Source of the DNA: Bathynomus jamesi
Lineage: Eukaryota > Arthropoda > Malacostraca > Isopoda > Cirolanidae
Assembly (NCBI GenBank): GCA_023014485.1
Contig: JAJOZX010003315.1
Span: forward strand, 372,001 to 436,000
Direction of reading: 5' to 3'
DNA length: 64,000 nt
In this document: piece after piece, positions 43,589 to 54,917 of the stretch
Position numbering within the stretch: the stretch's first letter is position 1
Layout: each line of letters opens with the position of its first letter
Made by a program: the position numbers and the translations under genes
Notes under the pieces: generated by a model
Database searches by the model: none
Told to the model about the DNA's origin: nothing
The model's input: only the letters and a program-made list of their open reading frames with translations

Positions 43589-43935
43589 GTGTGTGTGTGC
43601 TTTTCAATCTTTTAGATGGTCTGTGCGATGATTCCTCATTTCACGGAGGTCAGGTTTGTGTGTGTGTGTGTTGCTGAGTGAGAGTGACTGAATACAAATG
43701 TTGATTGAAACGTAAATATTTTGATGAATAAAATGTAATGAAAAGGTTTCCATTACACAAAAAAAAAAAAAAAAAATTTAAAACACGTCTAAACTAAGTG
43801 ACAAAGTCGTTGTAATTAAGTTGTTATAGTCTATTCTTCATGGGCTACCCTCTAGTGGACCCATGGGGCCTCGTTAGTCCTCACTTCCATATCCATATAA
43901 AAAATAAAAATAGTAAAGAATGATCCAAATTAGAA
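43526..43935. other. TA/GT tracts, a repeat scrap and unassigned DNA
   Basis: TA tract 43526-43577 then GT repeats. GCGATGATTCCTCATTTC at 43627 recurs at 3612. Otherwise nothing recognised. Confidence 0.5.
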
Positions 43936-44180
43936 TACACACACACACACACACATACACACATCCATTTTTTTTCACTCACATGAGGTATCTGAAAAAT
44001 TCGTGGGTGTTCCCCAGTTTGACGAGTAGATCTCGTGGGAATCATAGAATGTACTTGGTTTGTTTTTCGTTTCCGCTCTGGAATGTGTGTGTGTGGGGGG
44101 GGGGGGGAGTAAAAGTAGATACTCCAGAAGAGTGGCTACGTATTATACAATCTGCATTTTATTCCATTTTGTTATTTATG

Positions 44181-44228
<48 letters not shown>
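43936..44228. repeat. CA, GT/poly-G, TC and TA short tracts
   Basis: CA at 43936-43962, GT then poly-G at about 44084-44107, TC at 44183-44213, TA to 44229. The reading frame crossing them is chance. Confidence 0.8.
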
Positions 44229-44229
<1 letters not shown>

Positions 44230-44372
44230 AGCAAAGGACTACAGGGAAAAGGAAAAGGAAACACGAAGTCCGAGCGCTTTCGTGATATATTCACATCTTC
44301 ATCGATGTGTGAATATATCACGAAAGCGCTCGGATTTCGTGTTTCCTTTTCCTTTTCCGTGGTTCTTTGCTT
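44229..44372. mobile_element. Penelope-like terminal palindrome, second family
   Basis: A near-perfect palindrome around 44300: AAGCAAAGG and ACACGAAGTCCGAGCGC at left, complement at right. The words resemble the P1 terminus in design (GGAAAAGGAAACACGAAG) but differ in detail. Two 3' ends fused, no coding part. Confidence 0.7.
44267..44304 (-). ncRNA. Hammerhead-like motif, second family, stem I lost
   Basis: GATGAAGATGTGAATATATC then ACGAAAGCGCTCGGAC. UGAAGA-like core, stem II TGTG/CAC(G), GAAA, minimal stem III and CTC as possible cleavage triplet. The 5' strand of stem I was removed at the palindrome centre. Confidence 0.3.
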
Positions 44373-44809
44373 ATTAAAAAGATCACGTGTTGTTCTGTGA
44401 TTTTATTGCATATAATATATATATATATATATATATATCCTTTGTTATATTTCTCAAGGATTTGTGTTTGCATAGAATTATAACTTATTATAAAACATGA
44501 ATATGCATGCATCGAGAGAGAGAGAGAGTGTTAATTAATTCAAACAAAATAATTATCATAATTGGAACGACTTTTTAAAAAAAAAAAAATGTTTAATTTA
44601 ATTTAATCAAACTTTAACTTTGAATTAAATATTATTTATTTTTTTATTTTTCCTCTAACTTATTATTTTTTAATTTTGCGAATTTTCTTTTACGATTCTC
44701 TAGAGAATTTTTTTTTTTTGGTACCGTTTTATTCTTTCTGTTTGAATGTAAAAAATTAATTAATAATTAATTTTATGTGAAAATAATAATACCTTTTTAA
44801 AAATGATTC
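44373..44809. other. TA and GA tracts, AT-rich unassigned DNA
   Basis: A TA tract (44414-44438) and short GA run (44513-44528), then A/T-rich sequence without recognised features. Confidence 0.5.
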
Positions 44810-44990
44810 TAGGAAGCTCATTTCCCCGCTACGTTGGGATGAGTGTACCCCGAAGGGTCACCTGAGTCAGAGAAGAAACGGGGTGAGTGGTTGGCCCCAA
44901 CCCCTATTTGATGCTAGCGGCTGAGAGGAATGAGTGAGTTCAGAATCTCATCGCCCAGAACTCGACACCGTAATGATTGAGTTACCGGGT
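44810..44990 (-). repeat. SINE-like repeat, family S4, copy 2
   Basis: The minus strand reads GGTGTCGAGTTCTGGGCG, ATGAGATTCTGAACTC, then CCCTTCGGGGTACACTC, parallel to 13655-13815. A scrap of repeat S3 follows at 45.03-45.2 kb. Confidence 0.5.
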
Positions 44991-45230
44991 GTTTCTCAAA
45001 AATTAATTTATATTAAAAAAAAGGGGGCTACGTCATGTCCAGTGTCGTAACACCACTTCCTGTCCATCAACGAAGTTAAGCGACATTGAATCTAGGTTGT
45101 AGTTAGATGTGGAACTGTCCTCCACCTTTAGATGATGTACGACTCGTGATTCGGATCCCGCAAAAGGCTGTAGGTTCCCTCCGTTACGAAGGCGGTTAAA
45201 TAACTCTATCACACACACACACACACAGTC

Positions 45231-45470
45231 CAGAGCTGGGCACTTCCGCAAACCGCAAATTCCGCAATTGCGGAAGTATGTTTTTCGTTTGCGTATTTGC
45301 GATTGCAAATCCGCAAACTCAAAATCACTTCCGCAAACGCAAATCCGCAAACGCAAATTCACTAATTTGCGATGACTTTGCCGCAAACGCAAATCCGCAA
45401 ACGAAAAACATACTTCCGCAATTGCGGAATTTGCGGTTTGCGGAAGTGTTTGCGGAAGTGCCCAGCTCTG
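45231..45470. mobile_element. hAT-type MITE with GCAAA-word interior
   Basis: CAGAGCTGGGCACTTCCGC and GCGGAAGTGCCCAGCTCTG are perfect inverted ends, inserted in a CA microsatellite. The interior is almost entirely built of words CCGCAAACGCAAAT and complement, making a long hairpin. The element at 60414-60648 shares the GAGCTGGGCACTT terminus but has a different interior word. Confidence 0.85.
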
Positions 45471-45679
45471 ACACACACACACACACACACTAAAAACAAC
45501 ATTTAACACAAGAAAAATTGCCAAACTCAAGATCCCTTCCATCGTCGAGAAAAAGAGTCACTCTTGTTCGCCGCATTCTATGCCAAGTTCTGCTTTCTGT
45601 CCTCATCCCTAACATCATATGTATCGGGATTACGACAACTAATCTACCTGACATTCTATCGGCAAGTATATTGTTTGTT

Positions 45680-45725
45680 AGATTAAATTAGGTTAGGTTA
45701 AGTTAGGTTAAGTTGCAGTAGGTTG
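45680..45725 (+). repeat. TTAGG-like run
   Basis: AGGTTAGGTTAAGTTAGG and similar, three to four TTAGG-like words as in arthropod telomeres, too short for a telomere. 45471-45850 is otherwise unassigned. Confidence 0.5.
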
Positions 45726-45850
45726 TTAGGGGTTTTGTTTTTTGAGTGTCGATGTTATGGCCTTGTTGATACCATGGATATAGGGTTCGTATGTATGACG
45801 TATTTTAGGCGACAACAGGCAGTTACCCCAAATTCAAATCGTTATATATA

Positions 45851-46221
45851 TAAAGGGTGTCCCAGAAGTCCGGAATCATAGGAAAAATAGACATTATATT
45901 TTTAAAGTGAAACAAACACATTTCTAATGTCAGTTTTACACATTTCAGGAAAGAAAATACCATCATGGCTCAGTATACCAATGAAGAGAAGGTGAAAGTG
46001 GTATTGCTACATATTTCCAGAAAAAAACAGAGGGAGGCATGTCAGTTATTTCCGGAAACATGTAGCAATACCACTTCCACCTCCTCTTCATTGGTGTACT
46101 GAGCCATGAGGGTATTTTCTTTCCTGAAATATGTAAAACTGACATTAGAAGTGTGTTTGTTTCACTTTAAAAATATAATGTCTATTTTCCCTATGAGTCC
46201 AGACTTCTGGGATATCCTGTA
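45851..46221. mobile_element. Mariner foldback MITE, family M3
   Basis: AAAGGGTGTCCCAGAAGTCC at left and its diverged complement ending ATCCTGTA at right. Each arm contains ATGGCTCAGTATACCAATG (MAQYTNEEKVKVVLL), the start of a transposase, one per strand. TA borders; a TA tract (46223-46299) follows. Confidence 0.8.
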
Positions 46222-46225
46222 TATA

Positions 46226-46299
<74 letters not shown>

Positions 46300-46300
<1 letters not shown>

Positions 46301-46639
46301 TTTATGATACTTTATGAGGGTTTGAACTACGGTTCAGAATTGACCTACGATTGACCTATCTGCAGTATCCGCTCATTTGCGGGATTTGGCGGAGGAGGGA
46401 ATTACTTTCCTATCTTCTCCTGCCCTCGTAGCCAGCCACGCATTGCTGGTCAGGGATTTTGCACAGGAACCTATCTAGCTGGTTCTTAACATTATTAAGG
46501 GTATTTTCCATCCTCGTTTTCATGGATCCTGTCCCACCGCAGCTGGGATAGTAGGAAATCTGCCTCTTCGCTCATTCCATTTTGTTTCTATTTCATTTCT
46601 AAGGTTAGGGACAAAACCCTCGAGTATTTTCCATTTGTA
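46300..46639. other. Repeat scrap and LINE B 3' region
   Basis: TTTGAACTACGGTTCAG and TGACCTATCTGCAG recur inverted at 61.31-61.37 kb. The rest resembles the 3' region of LINE B by position only. Confidence 0.35.
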
Positions 46640-47422
46640 TATTATTGTGTACCGCTCGCGTCTCCTTTACAGAGAGTAACGTTTCAGGGATTGTAGAGAC
46701 CAGTAGTCTTTACCTTCCATTTCTTCTACCTTAGACGGAAAAGTCCTTTGTATCACTTCAATGTTCGCAATGTCTCGTTTTCTGTATGAGCTTGTGAGTA
46801 CTGAGCAATACTCAATTATTGGAAGGACTAGGCTCTTCCATAATTTGAGCATGATGTTTGCTTTTCTGCTGCGGAAGCTCCTCCAGATGATTCCCATTAT
46901 TTTTCTAGCCGTTGTAATTTTGATGTTATAGTGATCACTGAATTCTGTATCCGACGACATTATTACTCCAAGATCCCTGACTTGTGGATTTGGTGTTATC
47001 CGTTTGGCTTGCGGAGTTTCGTACCTTTTATTCCGCAGCTCCTCGTTATTACCATATCTTCGTTGAATTTCGTATTGTCGTCTTCTGTCCACTTGAATAT
47101 TGTTTCACTGTCATTTTGTAATTTTTCTACGTCACCTTCGTTTGATATTATTGTACATATGTTCGCGTCATCCGCGACACATGATACGATACTGTCCTTA
47201 ATATCCGCAATCATTATTATGAACAGCGAGGGAGCTAATATTGTACCTCGTGGAACGAGGCTAATGACTTCTCACACTTTAGATTTAACTTCATTTACTA
47301 CCGCTCTTTAGGGTCTTTGAGTCAGAAAATTAAATATCCATTTTCTTAACCTCCAATAATTTTATTCTTAAGTATGTTTACTCTAATTCCATAATCACAT
47401 CTATCGAACACTTTAACAAAGT

Positions 47423-47425
<3 letters not shown>
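46640..47425 (-). pseudogene. LINE family B fragment, RT palm to tail
   Basis: Minus strand: palm with LVPRGTILAP, CVADDANIC (46996-47214), FKWTEDDNTKFNEDM, then (46667-47092) VRDLGVIMSSDTEF, GIIWRSFRSRK and SLVLPIIEYCSVL. The wording parallels the LINE at 3.9-4.6 kb (ADD, KWTEDNN, KDLGVVMTED). Frameshifted. A family A LINE end sits next to it, separated by TA and GA tracts (47426-47520). Confidence 0.85.
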
Positions 47426-47465
<40 letters not shown>

Positions 47466-47520
47466 TAATATATATATATATAATATATATATATATATAA
47501 AGAGAGAGAGAGAGAGAGAG

Positions 47521-48104
47521 TTACAGGAGTTACAAGGAAAGAAGTACCTCAAAAGGCCTTGCGGCCCATATCGAGGAGGTACAAATGGCAACGGGTGCCA
47601 GGGAAAATTTTCTACACCCTCAAATACTGTAGTGTGCAAGATTTGGTCTAACCTTTTCTTGAAATGATCCACAGAGGAACTGTTCACAACTTCTGAAGGT
47701 AACCTGTTCCACGTGTCACAGATCTTATAGGTAAAGTAATTCCCACACACACTAGTCCTAAACCGTTTCAAATCCAACTTCCAACCATTGTTGCGAGTTG
47801 GGTTATCATTTAAGCTAAACATGCTTCTAAAATCGACATCGTTGAACCCGCGTAAGAATTTGAAAACCTCGATGAGTTGACCGCGTAGCCTCCGAGTTTC
47901 CAGCGAAAACAAGTTCAGGGCGCGTAACCGTCGATTGTAGCCCATACGCCTAACGGAAGGGATTACCTTTGTGGCCCTCTCCCGCACTCGCTCCAGCCTC
48001 TCAATATCTTTCTTGAGGGTGGCCGACCAGAACTGCACAGCATTCTCCAAGTTCGGCCGAACCAGGGAATTGTACAGAGAGAGTACAATCTCCTTGTTCC
48101 GAAA
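47521..48104 (-). pseudogene. CR1-like LINE 3' end (family A)
   Basis: Minus strand AVQFWSATLKKDIERLERV, ATKVIPSVRRMGYNRRL, FSLETRRLRGQLIEVFK, NNGWKLDLKRFRTSVCG and NRLPSEVVNSSSVDHFKKRL, then a 3' UTR ending TTGTAACTCCTGTAACTC before TC repeats. 5'-truncated near 48104, as expected for a LINE. It is well conserved; the coding part is open to its stop. Confidence 0.9.
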
Positions 48105-48106
48105 CT

Positions 48107-48224
<118 letters not shown>

Positions 48225-48479
48225 ACTCGAGAAAATATGTCAGTAATATTTTGCAGAAATAATATTTGTTAAAAATGACAGTTTTAAAAGTATGTTAAAT
48301 ATTTTCTTAACATAACATAATATTTGCTTTAACATTGCTCTTTTAAATTAAATAATGTTAACAGGATTATTTTGTGTAAAAATTAAGGAATTTTACATAA
48401 TTCTGCTTTTCAAAGTAATGTAAATAAATTATGGACAAAATTACATTTCGCTATTATATACACACACACTGTATGTATA

Positions 48480-49235
48480 TACAGGGTGGGCCGTAAGTTT
48501 CCATACATAGGAAAATTTAAACGTTTGTTTTTATGTTTCAGATACCCTAAGAATATGCGTTTGTAAGATCTTGTTTACTGATGAAGCAAATTTTTACGTC
48601 AATGGAGAGGTTAATCGGCAAAACATACGTTATTGGAGTAATGCTAACCCTAACTGGCTGAGTCCGACGAAGATGCAAGGTGCCGGTAAAGTGATGGTGT
48701 GGGCCGGGATATGGGGTGACAGAATTATTGGACCAATTTTTGTCAGTGTAAATCTTAATGCCGAAAGGTATCTTAACATGTTGCAAGAAGAGATTTTCCC
48801 ATCCCTGCTAAACGAGGAAGGTAACTTCCCAGTTTACTTCCAGCAAGATGGAGCTCCACCTCATTATGGTCTTCACGTGCGTCGGTATTTGGATCAGCAG
48901 CAGTTTCCGGATGCTTGGATTGGTCGGCGTGGTCCTGTGGAGTGGCCTCCCAGATCCCCAGATCTCACCCCCCTTGATTTCTATCTTTGGGGCACTTGAA
49001 GGCCATGGTGTATCAGGAAAAGATACGAGACATAAATCATCTAAAGGAACGTATCACCAACGCCATTACAAGCATAACGTCAACTGTGCTAATGCGTGTT
49101 CATCAACAGTGGGGAACACGTATTGAAATGTGTTTTCAAAACAATGGCAACCATGTAGAGCATATTATATAAATAAAAATGGTTGTCCATAAAAAAATGT
49201 TTATTTTTCCTATGTATGGAAACTTACGGCCCACC

Positions 49236-49240
<5 letters not shown>
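48480..49240. mobile_element. Mariner-like element, N-terminally deleted
   Basis: TACAGGGTGGGCCGTAAG and CTTACGGCCCACCCTGTA are matching ends with inner TTTCCATACATAGG and complement; TA borders. 761 bases. Contains one plus-strand transposase without its DNA-binding half. Confidence 0.9.
48560..49172 (+). pseudogene. Mariner transposase catalytic domain
   Basis: Opens [18 protein letters not shown] (first catalytic Asp), then [34 protein letters not shown] (second Asp) and [19 protein letters not shown] (third Asp, about 42 residues after the second). A frame slip after LWG leads into [16 protein letters not shown] and NGNHVEHII at the C-terminus. The long second-to-third spacing sets it apart from classic mariner (34) and suits the rosa-type DD41D group. 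The helix-turn-helix region is deleted. Confidence 0.9.
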
Positions 49241-49325
<85 letters not shown>

Positions 49326-49427
49326 CACACATTTTTCATTTGTTCGTCCTCCCTCCTCATCTTGTGCGGAACGTTCTTCTATACAAGCGTCGTTCTTTAC
49401 ATTAATTATACTGTGTGTTGTTTGCAG

Positions 49428-49473
<46 letters not shown>
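49241..49473. repeat. TA/GT microsatellites
   Basis: TA tracts at 49241-49325 and 49429-49473 with short GT and CA words between. Confidence 0.9.
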
Positions 49474-49480
<7 letters not shown>

Positions 49481-49808
49481 GGTGTCCCATAAGTCCGGTC
49501 TGGTAGGAAAATTTATTTTAAATTAAATTTACAAAAGTAATACATGAGAACTAAAACAAATGTTCAAATTAACGTCTCGTTTTGGGACCTTTTTCTGTTG
49601 CGGGTAGAATAACTCCGGAGGCCTTTTCCTCACGAGTGTAACTCACTTCCATATTAGCCATTGCGTGTTATTCTACCTGCAACAATAAAAAAAGGTCCCA
49701 AAACAAGACATCAATTTGAACATTTTTTTTCAGTTATAATGTATTACTTTTGTAAATTTCATTTAAAATAAATTTTCCTATGAGACCGGGTTTATGGGAC
49801 ACCCTGTA
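49474..49808. mobile_element. Mariner foldback MITE, family M2, copy 2
   Basis: TCGGGTGTCCCATAAGTCC and GGGACACCCTGTA ends. The interior matches 22727-23055, including CCTTTTCCTCACGAGTG and the minus-strand transposase start. Keeps slightly more of the left arm than copy 1. Confidence 0.8.
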
Positions 49809-49889
49809 TAATGAAAAACTTCATTGGCAAACCATTCATAGTCCATATAACAAATAGTAATGATAAAATTAAAAAAGACAAACCTGCGC

Positions 49890-50140
49890 TAAAACTAAAA
49901 CATACAAGTAATGAAAAATAGCTGCAAAAGACTCTAATTCTTTGAATAAAATATCGTGGTTCGCTAAATTATACGCTTTGCTTATATCCCAGAAACAGCC
50001 GTAAACAGTTGAATTACTGTCAGTGTACAGTCAGTGTACAGTATTTAAATACAGCTTTCTGCTGTACATAGATACACAAATCAGTTGAGTGGTATATTTT
50101 AAAACAAAACTGATTAGATGTCCGTAAATAATCATATAAC
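49890..50140 (-). pseudogene. LINE family C fragment
   Basis: Minus strand DSNSTVYGCFWDISKAYN and NHDILFKELE parallel the RT at 59.56-59.72 kb (SKAYDRVNHNILFKKLED), the A motif of the RT palm. A short duplicated GTCAGTGTACA lies inside. No other domain. Confidence 0.75.
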
Positions 50141-50280
50141 GGACGTGTATATACTGTGTATATACAGAGAGAGAGAGATAAGTATGTGTTGACATTAAAA
50201 ATGGAAATTTTAGATCAAAATAAGTTTGTGTTTCTTTCAATTTGAATTTCGTGTTGGGTGATCCCACAAAGGAATTAAGC

Positions 50281-50492
50281 GGTGCTGGTTAAGTATGCGG
50301 TCTACCTACGATTGGTTAGGTTTAATCATGATATTTTCGTTAAAACTAACGAAAATATCATGACTAAACCTAACCAATCGTCAAGGGCGATTGACAATGG
50401 GATGTAAACAAACAATTAGTAAACAAGATAAGAAGCTATAATTAAAAGGTAGACCGCCGAATCGTAGGTAGACCGCATACTTAATCAGCACC
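50281..50492. mobile_element. 212-bp foldback element with 8-bp duplication and full GGTTAGG unit
   Basis: GGTGCTGGTTAAGTATGCGG at left and CCGCATACTTAATCAGCACC at right. AATTAAGC is directly repeated at 50273-50280 and 50493-50500. Near the left end sits a complete palindromic unit (TTGGTTAGGTTTAATCATG, then CATGACTAAACCTAACCAA), and GTAGACCGCC words are repeated at right. No coding. Confidence 0.85.
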
Positions 50493-50647
50493 AATTAAGC
50501 TGTTGAGGAGTAATCTACATCCGTCCCAAAATAATGTCTCTGTTTTTATTCGACCTTTATTTCATATATTTTATAATGGATGTATATTTTATTATTGGGG
50601 TTTGTTCTTGAGAAAGGTACGAGGATTGGGGTGTTTATTCCTCATAT

Positions 50648-50903
50648 AACCTTTGGTTAGCTTCCGCCCGAATTGTTCATTCTGACGAAGGTCAAGCTTT
50701 ATCCGAACCACGCACCACCAGCAGCCCAGCGTCTTAACCACTAGGCCACTTAGGGTACCCATTTATCTACCAACCACATTCTTTATTGTGTGGAAGGATG
50801 AACAGCTGGGTTTTGCCGCGCACCGGCTGCCGTCACCGGGTCTCGAACCCGGGACCGATGGATTCGTAGTCAGCGACGCTAACCACTACACCACCGAGGC
50901 GCA
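50648..50903 (-). repeat. Dimeric tRNA-derived SINE (family S2), copy 3
   Basis: Minus strand GCGCCTCGGTGGTGTAG, GGTTAGCGTCGCTGAC, GGGTTCGAGACCCGGTGACG as first tRNA-like head, then GTGTGGTTGGTAGATAAATG and GTGGCCTAGTGGTTAAGACG as second. A deletion removes part of the region before the tail CAATTCGGGCGGAAGC. Confidence 0.85.
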
Positions 50904-50967
50904 TATACCCATATAAATATACCTACACATTTCTAATCTTTCATTACTTAATAACTAATCAATATTG

Positions 50968-51200
50968 TACAGGGTGATCAAAAAGTCGATGTGCACCCAT
51001 ATTACTGTGAGAGACAAAAGTGCATACATACAAGAAGTTAGATATTTTCATAACAAATTATACGATATCGTACAATATTACAGTAACGCAAATTGCACGA
51101 TATCGTATAATTTTTTATTAAAATATCTAACTTCTTGTATGTATGCACTTTTGTCTCTCAGAGTAATATAGGTGCACATCGACTTTTTGATCACCCTGTA
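50968..51200. mobile_element. Mariner-type foldback MITE, strongly palindromic
   Basis: TACAGGGTGATCAAAAAGTC and its complement, arms of about 100 bases (AGTGCATACATACAAGAAG repeated inverted) around 51090. TA borders. No coding capacity. Confidence 0.85.
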
Positions 51201-51249
51201 TATTAAAACCATTCTTTCATCATTTCATATTTAAAGTAATAACTTTTTA

Positions 51250-51784
51250 TAATTTCTAAAAAATTAGAAAAAGATGATACTGCAACCAATATACAATAAC
51301 GTGGGAAGGCCATCGTAAGTAACACCCAGATTCACAGTGGTTTCAGCAAGATGGAGCACCTCCACACACTGCTTGTGAAACTCGTAATTTTTTGAGGAAG
51401 CATTTTTCCGGGCGAGTAATCTCCCTTGATGGGCCAGTGGAATGGCCCCCAATACTCACCTCACCTCACACCCCTGAGTTTTTTTTGTGGGGTTATATAA
51501 AAGACAGAATCTATTCTCCCCAGACAAAGACACTCGAAGACCTAAAGCGTCTACGAGGTAATCAACAACATCGGAAGTGAACGATTTCCAAAAATGATGT
51601 TAAACATTTGTTTAAGATTGAATATTGGATTAGAAAAAATGGCGATTACGCTGTAAATGTTCTTTAATTAACGTTAACAAATATCTCTGTCTTACCTACC
51701 TATTCCCTTTGCTTTTCTCTCTAAATTCCTTTATTTTAATTTAGAAATTTTTTTAGACATAGGGACACTTTTGGGGGACACCTG

Positions 51785-51787
<3 letters not shown>
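51250..51787 (+). pseudogene. Mariner-like transposase relic
   Basis: Plus strand [20 protein letters not shown], then GPVEWPPILTSPHTPEFFLW and KDRIYSPQTKTLEDLKR. The second catalytic Asp is kept, but the third (RSPDLTP in relatives) is mutated to TSPHTPE. The right end GGGGACACCTGGTG resembles a mariner TIR. A TA/GT tract follows (51788-51855). Confidence 0.75.
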
Positions 51788-51854
<67 letters not shown>

Positions 51855-52035
51855 CGTTTTGCTTTATCCAACTCATCTAATTGTTTCTCGGGGAAACACT
51901 TTAGTATCGATAATTTCTAATTTTAAGAGGTATTTTTTCATTATCTCACTTTTTTTCCCTTCGTACGACATCTTTTGAGTGAACGACCAATTTTTAGAGT
52001 GCAAAAATCTCAAAAACCTACACACACATATATAG

Positions 52036-52200
52036 ATGAGGTATGTTAGGTTAGGTTAGGTTAGCTGAGAGGTTAATATCACGCAGTAAAACCAATATGT
52101 GTGCGCGCATGGTTTTGGTTACCTTACGCAACCGCGACAATCTTTAGGATAAACGCAGAATTCATCGCTACACGAACGTGCGTGTAGCGACATTAGCGGT
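52036..52200. repeat. TTAGG-like run and dispersed GCGACATT repeat
   Basis: GTTAGGTTAGGTTAGGTTAG at 52042 holds four telomere-type words. From 52130, AACCGCGACAATC and GTGTAGCGACATTAGCGG match 25.78 and 2.2 kb. Confidence 0.6.
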
Positions 52201-52400
52201 ATCACTATACAGAGTTACAGAGCTACCGCCTAACAAAGACCTTGAGATCCACTCTAGGTTAGCCCAAGAAGGAAGTAGAAAAGTTAGAAATAACAATAAA
52301 AAAACCACTGAAAACTTACACCATACTGACAAAGGACTAGTAGTAAGTAAAGTATAAAACGTGACAAGGCTCTCTCCCTCTTCCACCAGCCGCTGCTGAC
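52201..52400 (-). pseudogene. LINE family A 3' UTR fragment
   Basis: Minus strand TTGGGCTAACCTAGAGTGG, CAAGGTCTTTGTTAGG and a CTGTAACTCTGTA tail match the 3' end of the LINE at 33.89-33.95 kb (GGGCTAACCTTAGAGTGG, CTGTAGATCTGTAGATC). No coding part. Confidence 0.7.
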
Positions 52401-53923
52401 AGAAAATATGGCGATAGAAGATTTATAGGAAAGTAGGAAAAAGTATAATGAAAAGAATAGCTTCAGAGTTCATTCACACCATGCATACATTTATAGTATC
52501 TCGTGTACTCAGTTACGCATTAGATGGCAGCGGAAAATAAGGATAACATGAATACTAAACTACGAATCTAATCTACGCCATCCATTTTTTAAAGGGATTT
52601 TTTTGTTTATTTGTTATGTCCACGAAGTCATCATTTCGTCATTGCATCATTTCTCCGTAGCCTGCCAAAGCCACCGTACCGAAGATTTATCATATATTGC
52701 GTCTTTCGCGTACGAATTACTAAGATAAAACATAAGAATTACCCAGATAATATTATGCATTTCTATAAAACACTTATCTAGTCTATTAACGAGGTAGGTG
52801 AGTGTCTGAGCGTGTTTTCTGTAATTGGATGTCTGTCATGCGTATGTGTCTGCCAACTCTTTTGACTGTCGCGAGTATTCAGCTTGGGTCTCCCGCCGTG
52901 AAAGGTGTTTATGCGGCAAGTGATATACTGAGTTGTTCGTACTTCGCGGTGTTGTGCCACCACGAGAGCGGAGAAAATCTCTTTCCGGCGATAAATATCA
53001 GTGGAGAGTCCCTGTATCTATCCCCGTGTACTCGTCCCTTGTGGAGAATGAACGTGTTTCGTGGGTGATTACCCGTTGTTGCCACTCCGGCGAATTCAAG
53101 TCTCTCCCACTTACGGGTGTTTATGAGGCAAGTGATAAAAAATGAGTCTCTCGATGGTTGATCATGCTATGTGAGGTACAAAACTATCTGAAGAATCTCT
53201 CTCTAAGAGAGGTCTCATCAAACTTCCCATCATCTGAGAACTCCCATTGCTCTGAAACCAGACCCAGCCAGTACTCCTACTACATTTATTGCAAAAGGGA
53301 ACATCAATACTTCTATTCTGCATAAACTTATAAAACTTTCTCGAGCTAAGTTAATATTCCGCGATTTAACTAAAAAATATTAACATTCCTACACTATAAA
53401 CCAGGGTGGGAACCTGCTTCCCGGGGAATAATGCGTAATCAAATTAGAGTAATTTAATTTCCCATGGGCCATAGACAGTTTGAGTATTTAAAGTCATACA
53501 CAGTATTTAGATCTTAATTATGTCCCAAAGTATTTTCGAAGCCGCAATTCGCTCGGTGGAGACTACTTTAGTAGTTGAAATTTTCCCGCCACACAATAAA
53601 GGTCCCTTTTACCCTTCCTATAAACACTACTTATAAACGCAATAATTATATTATTAATATTAGATTCAGCGTCACTATTCACGAATGAAGATATAAAAGT
53701 GTCGCAGTTTCGTAAGGTAGCCAAATGTGTGTGTGTGTGTGTGTAAAGTCTCTTTTTTTTTCCTCGAGCTAAAATTTAATTATAAACTGTCGATAACAGA
53801 TTAAAAAAAAAAAAAAAATTGGTGACAAGAAAAGGTTTTACTTTTCACTTTTCAATTATCGAAAAAATGTGATTTCGTTCTTTTATGTTTTTAAAGAACA
53901 GAAGCTAATATATATGTGTGTGT

Positions 53924-53927
<4 letters not shown>
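52401..53927. other. Unassigned stretch with a two-copy word
   Basis: GGTGTTTATGCGGCAAGTGA at 52907 and GGTGTTTATGAGGCAAGTGA at 53117 repeat about 210 bases apart. The plus-strand frame at 52802-53068 begins MSERVFCNWMSVMRMCLP, with no known domain. The rest is AT-rich with a GT tract near 53725. Confidence 0.4.

Positions 53928-53997
<70 letters not shown>
53928..53997. repeat. (TA)n microsatellite
   Basis: About 70 bases of pure TA. Confidence 0.95.
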
Positions 53998-53999
<2 letters not shown>

Positions 54000-54182
54000 G
54001 GATCTTTTCTGTTTGACGACCTGTAATATTTTTGAACATTACTTGTTTTTTTATTGTCCAGTTTTAATGGAGGATTTCAAAAATAACATTCCTGTTTAAG
54101 AGAAACAAATAATGAGCAGTTATACATTTAGCTTAGAGAATATCATATACGCTTTAAGATTACAAAATCCCTGAAAGTTTTA

Positions 54183-54404
54183 GGTCAACTCTACGCTCAT
54201 GACGATTGGTTAGGTTAAGTCGTGATATTTTCGTTTGTTTTCACAGTAAACTGACGGAAATATCACGACCTAACCTAACCAATCGTCAAGGGCGTACAAT
54301 TGACCTAACGAGTGGTTAGGTTAGGTCGTGATAGTTTCGTTAGTTAGCCTTATAAGGCTAACTAAAGAAGACTGGGGGCCCTGATCTTCGGGTGATCCTA
54401 GTTT
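54183..54404. repeat. Full GGTTAGG palindromic unit plus half of a MITE
   Basis: 54183-54315 is an almost complete copy: GGTCAACTCTACGC, GACGATTGGTTAGGTTAAG, CGTGATATTTTCG, a short spacer, then the complement to TTGACCTAACG. Directly after, 54316-54404 repeats GGTTAGGTTAGGTCGTGATA and ends GATCTTCGGGTGATCC, the right end of the MITE family at 20722-20865. 54405-54915 after it is unassigned. Confidence 0.8.
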
Positions 54405-54917
54405 AAATTTGGAGACTAGAAATAATAAGAGAAATGGAGCTTTGAAGGCGTTTAAATCATTCTATTTTAAATGAAGTCTAAAATTAGGTTTAAAAAATAA
54501 TTGAATTTTACTGATTTAATTTGGAAATGAGCCAGAATTTTCGCAGATTTTGAGCTTTTTATTGATATCATAAAATGTTCTAGTTAAAAAGGTGTTGAAT
54601 TCTTTTATGATAGAAAAAAAAAGCCTTTTATGTCTTTAATCTATTTGTGATGACTGTCCCTAAATTTGATGACATATTCGAATAAGTATTTATTATGGTC
54701 CATAAACTTATAATCTCAAAAAATGTATTCGAAGCCACGCCCACCCACGCGTTGGTCCACTTTTCAGACGTTCATTCTTTATTTTTTAATTTCAGGACCG
54801 TTGCTCAACTTTTAAATTTGGGGGAGTTAAGAAAATTATTGTTTTTCGGGGTGGGGGGGTAATATTGAAGTATGAATATTGTAAATGTAATAAATATAAA
54901 GAACTTATAGTTTTGGG

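Noticed and set aside
51787..51978. Small protein after a TA tract
   Set aside because: The start codon is in microsatellite DNA and no domain or conservation is visible.
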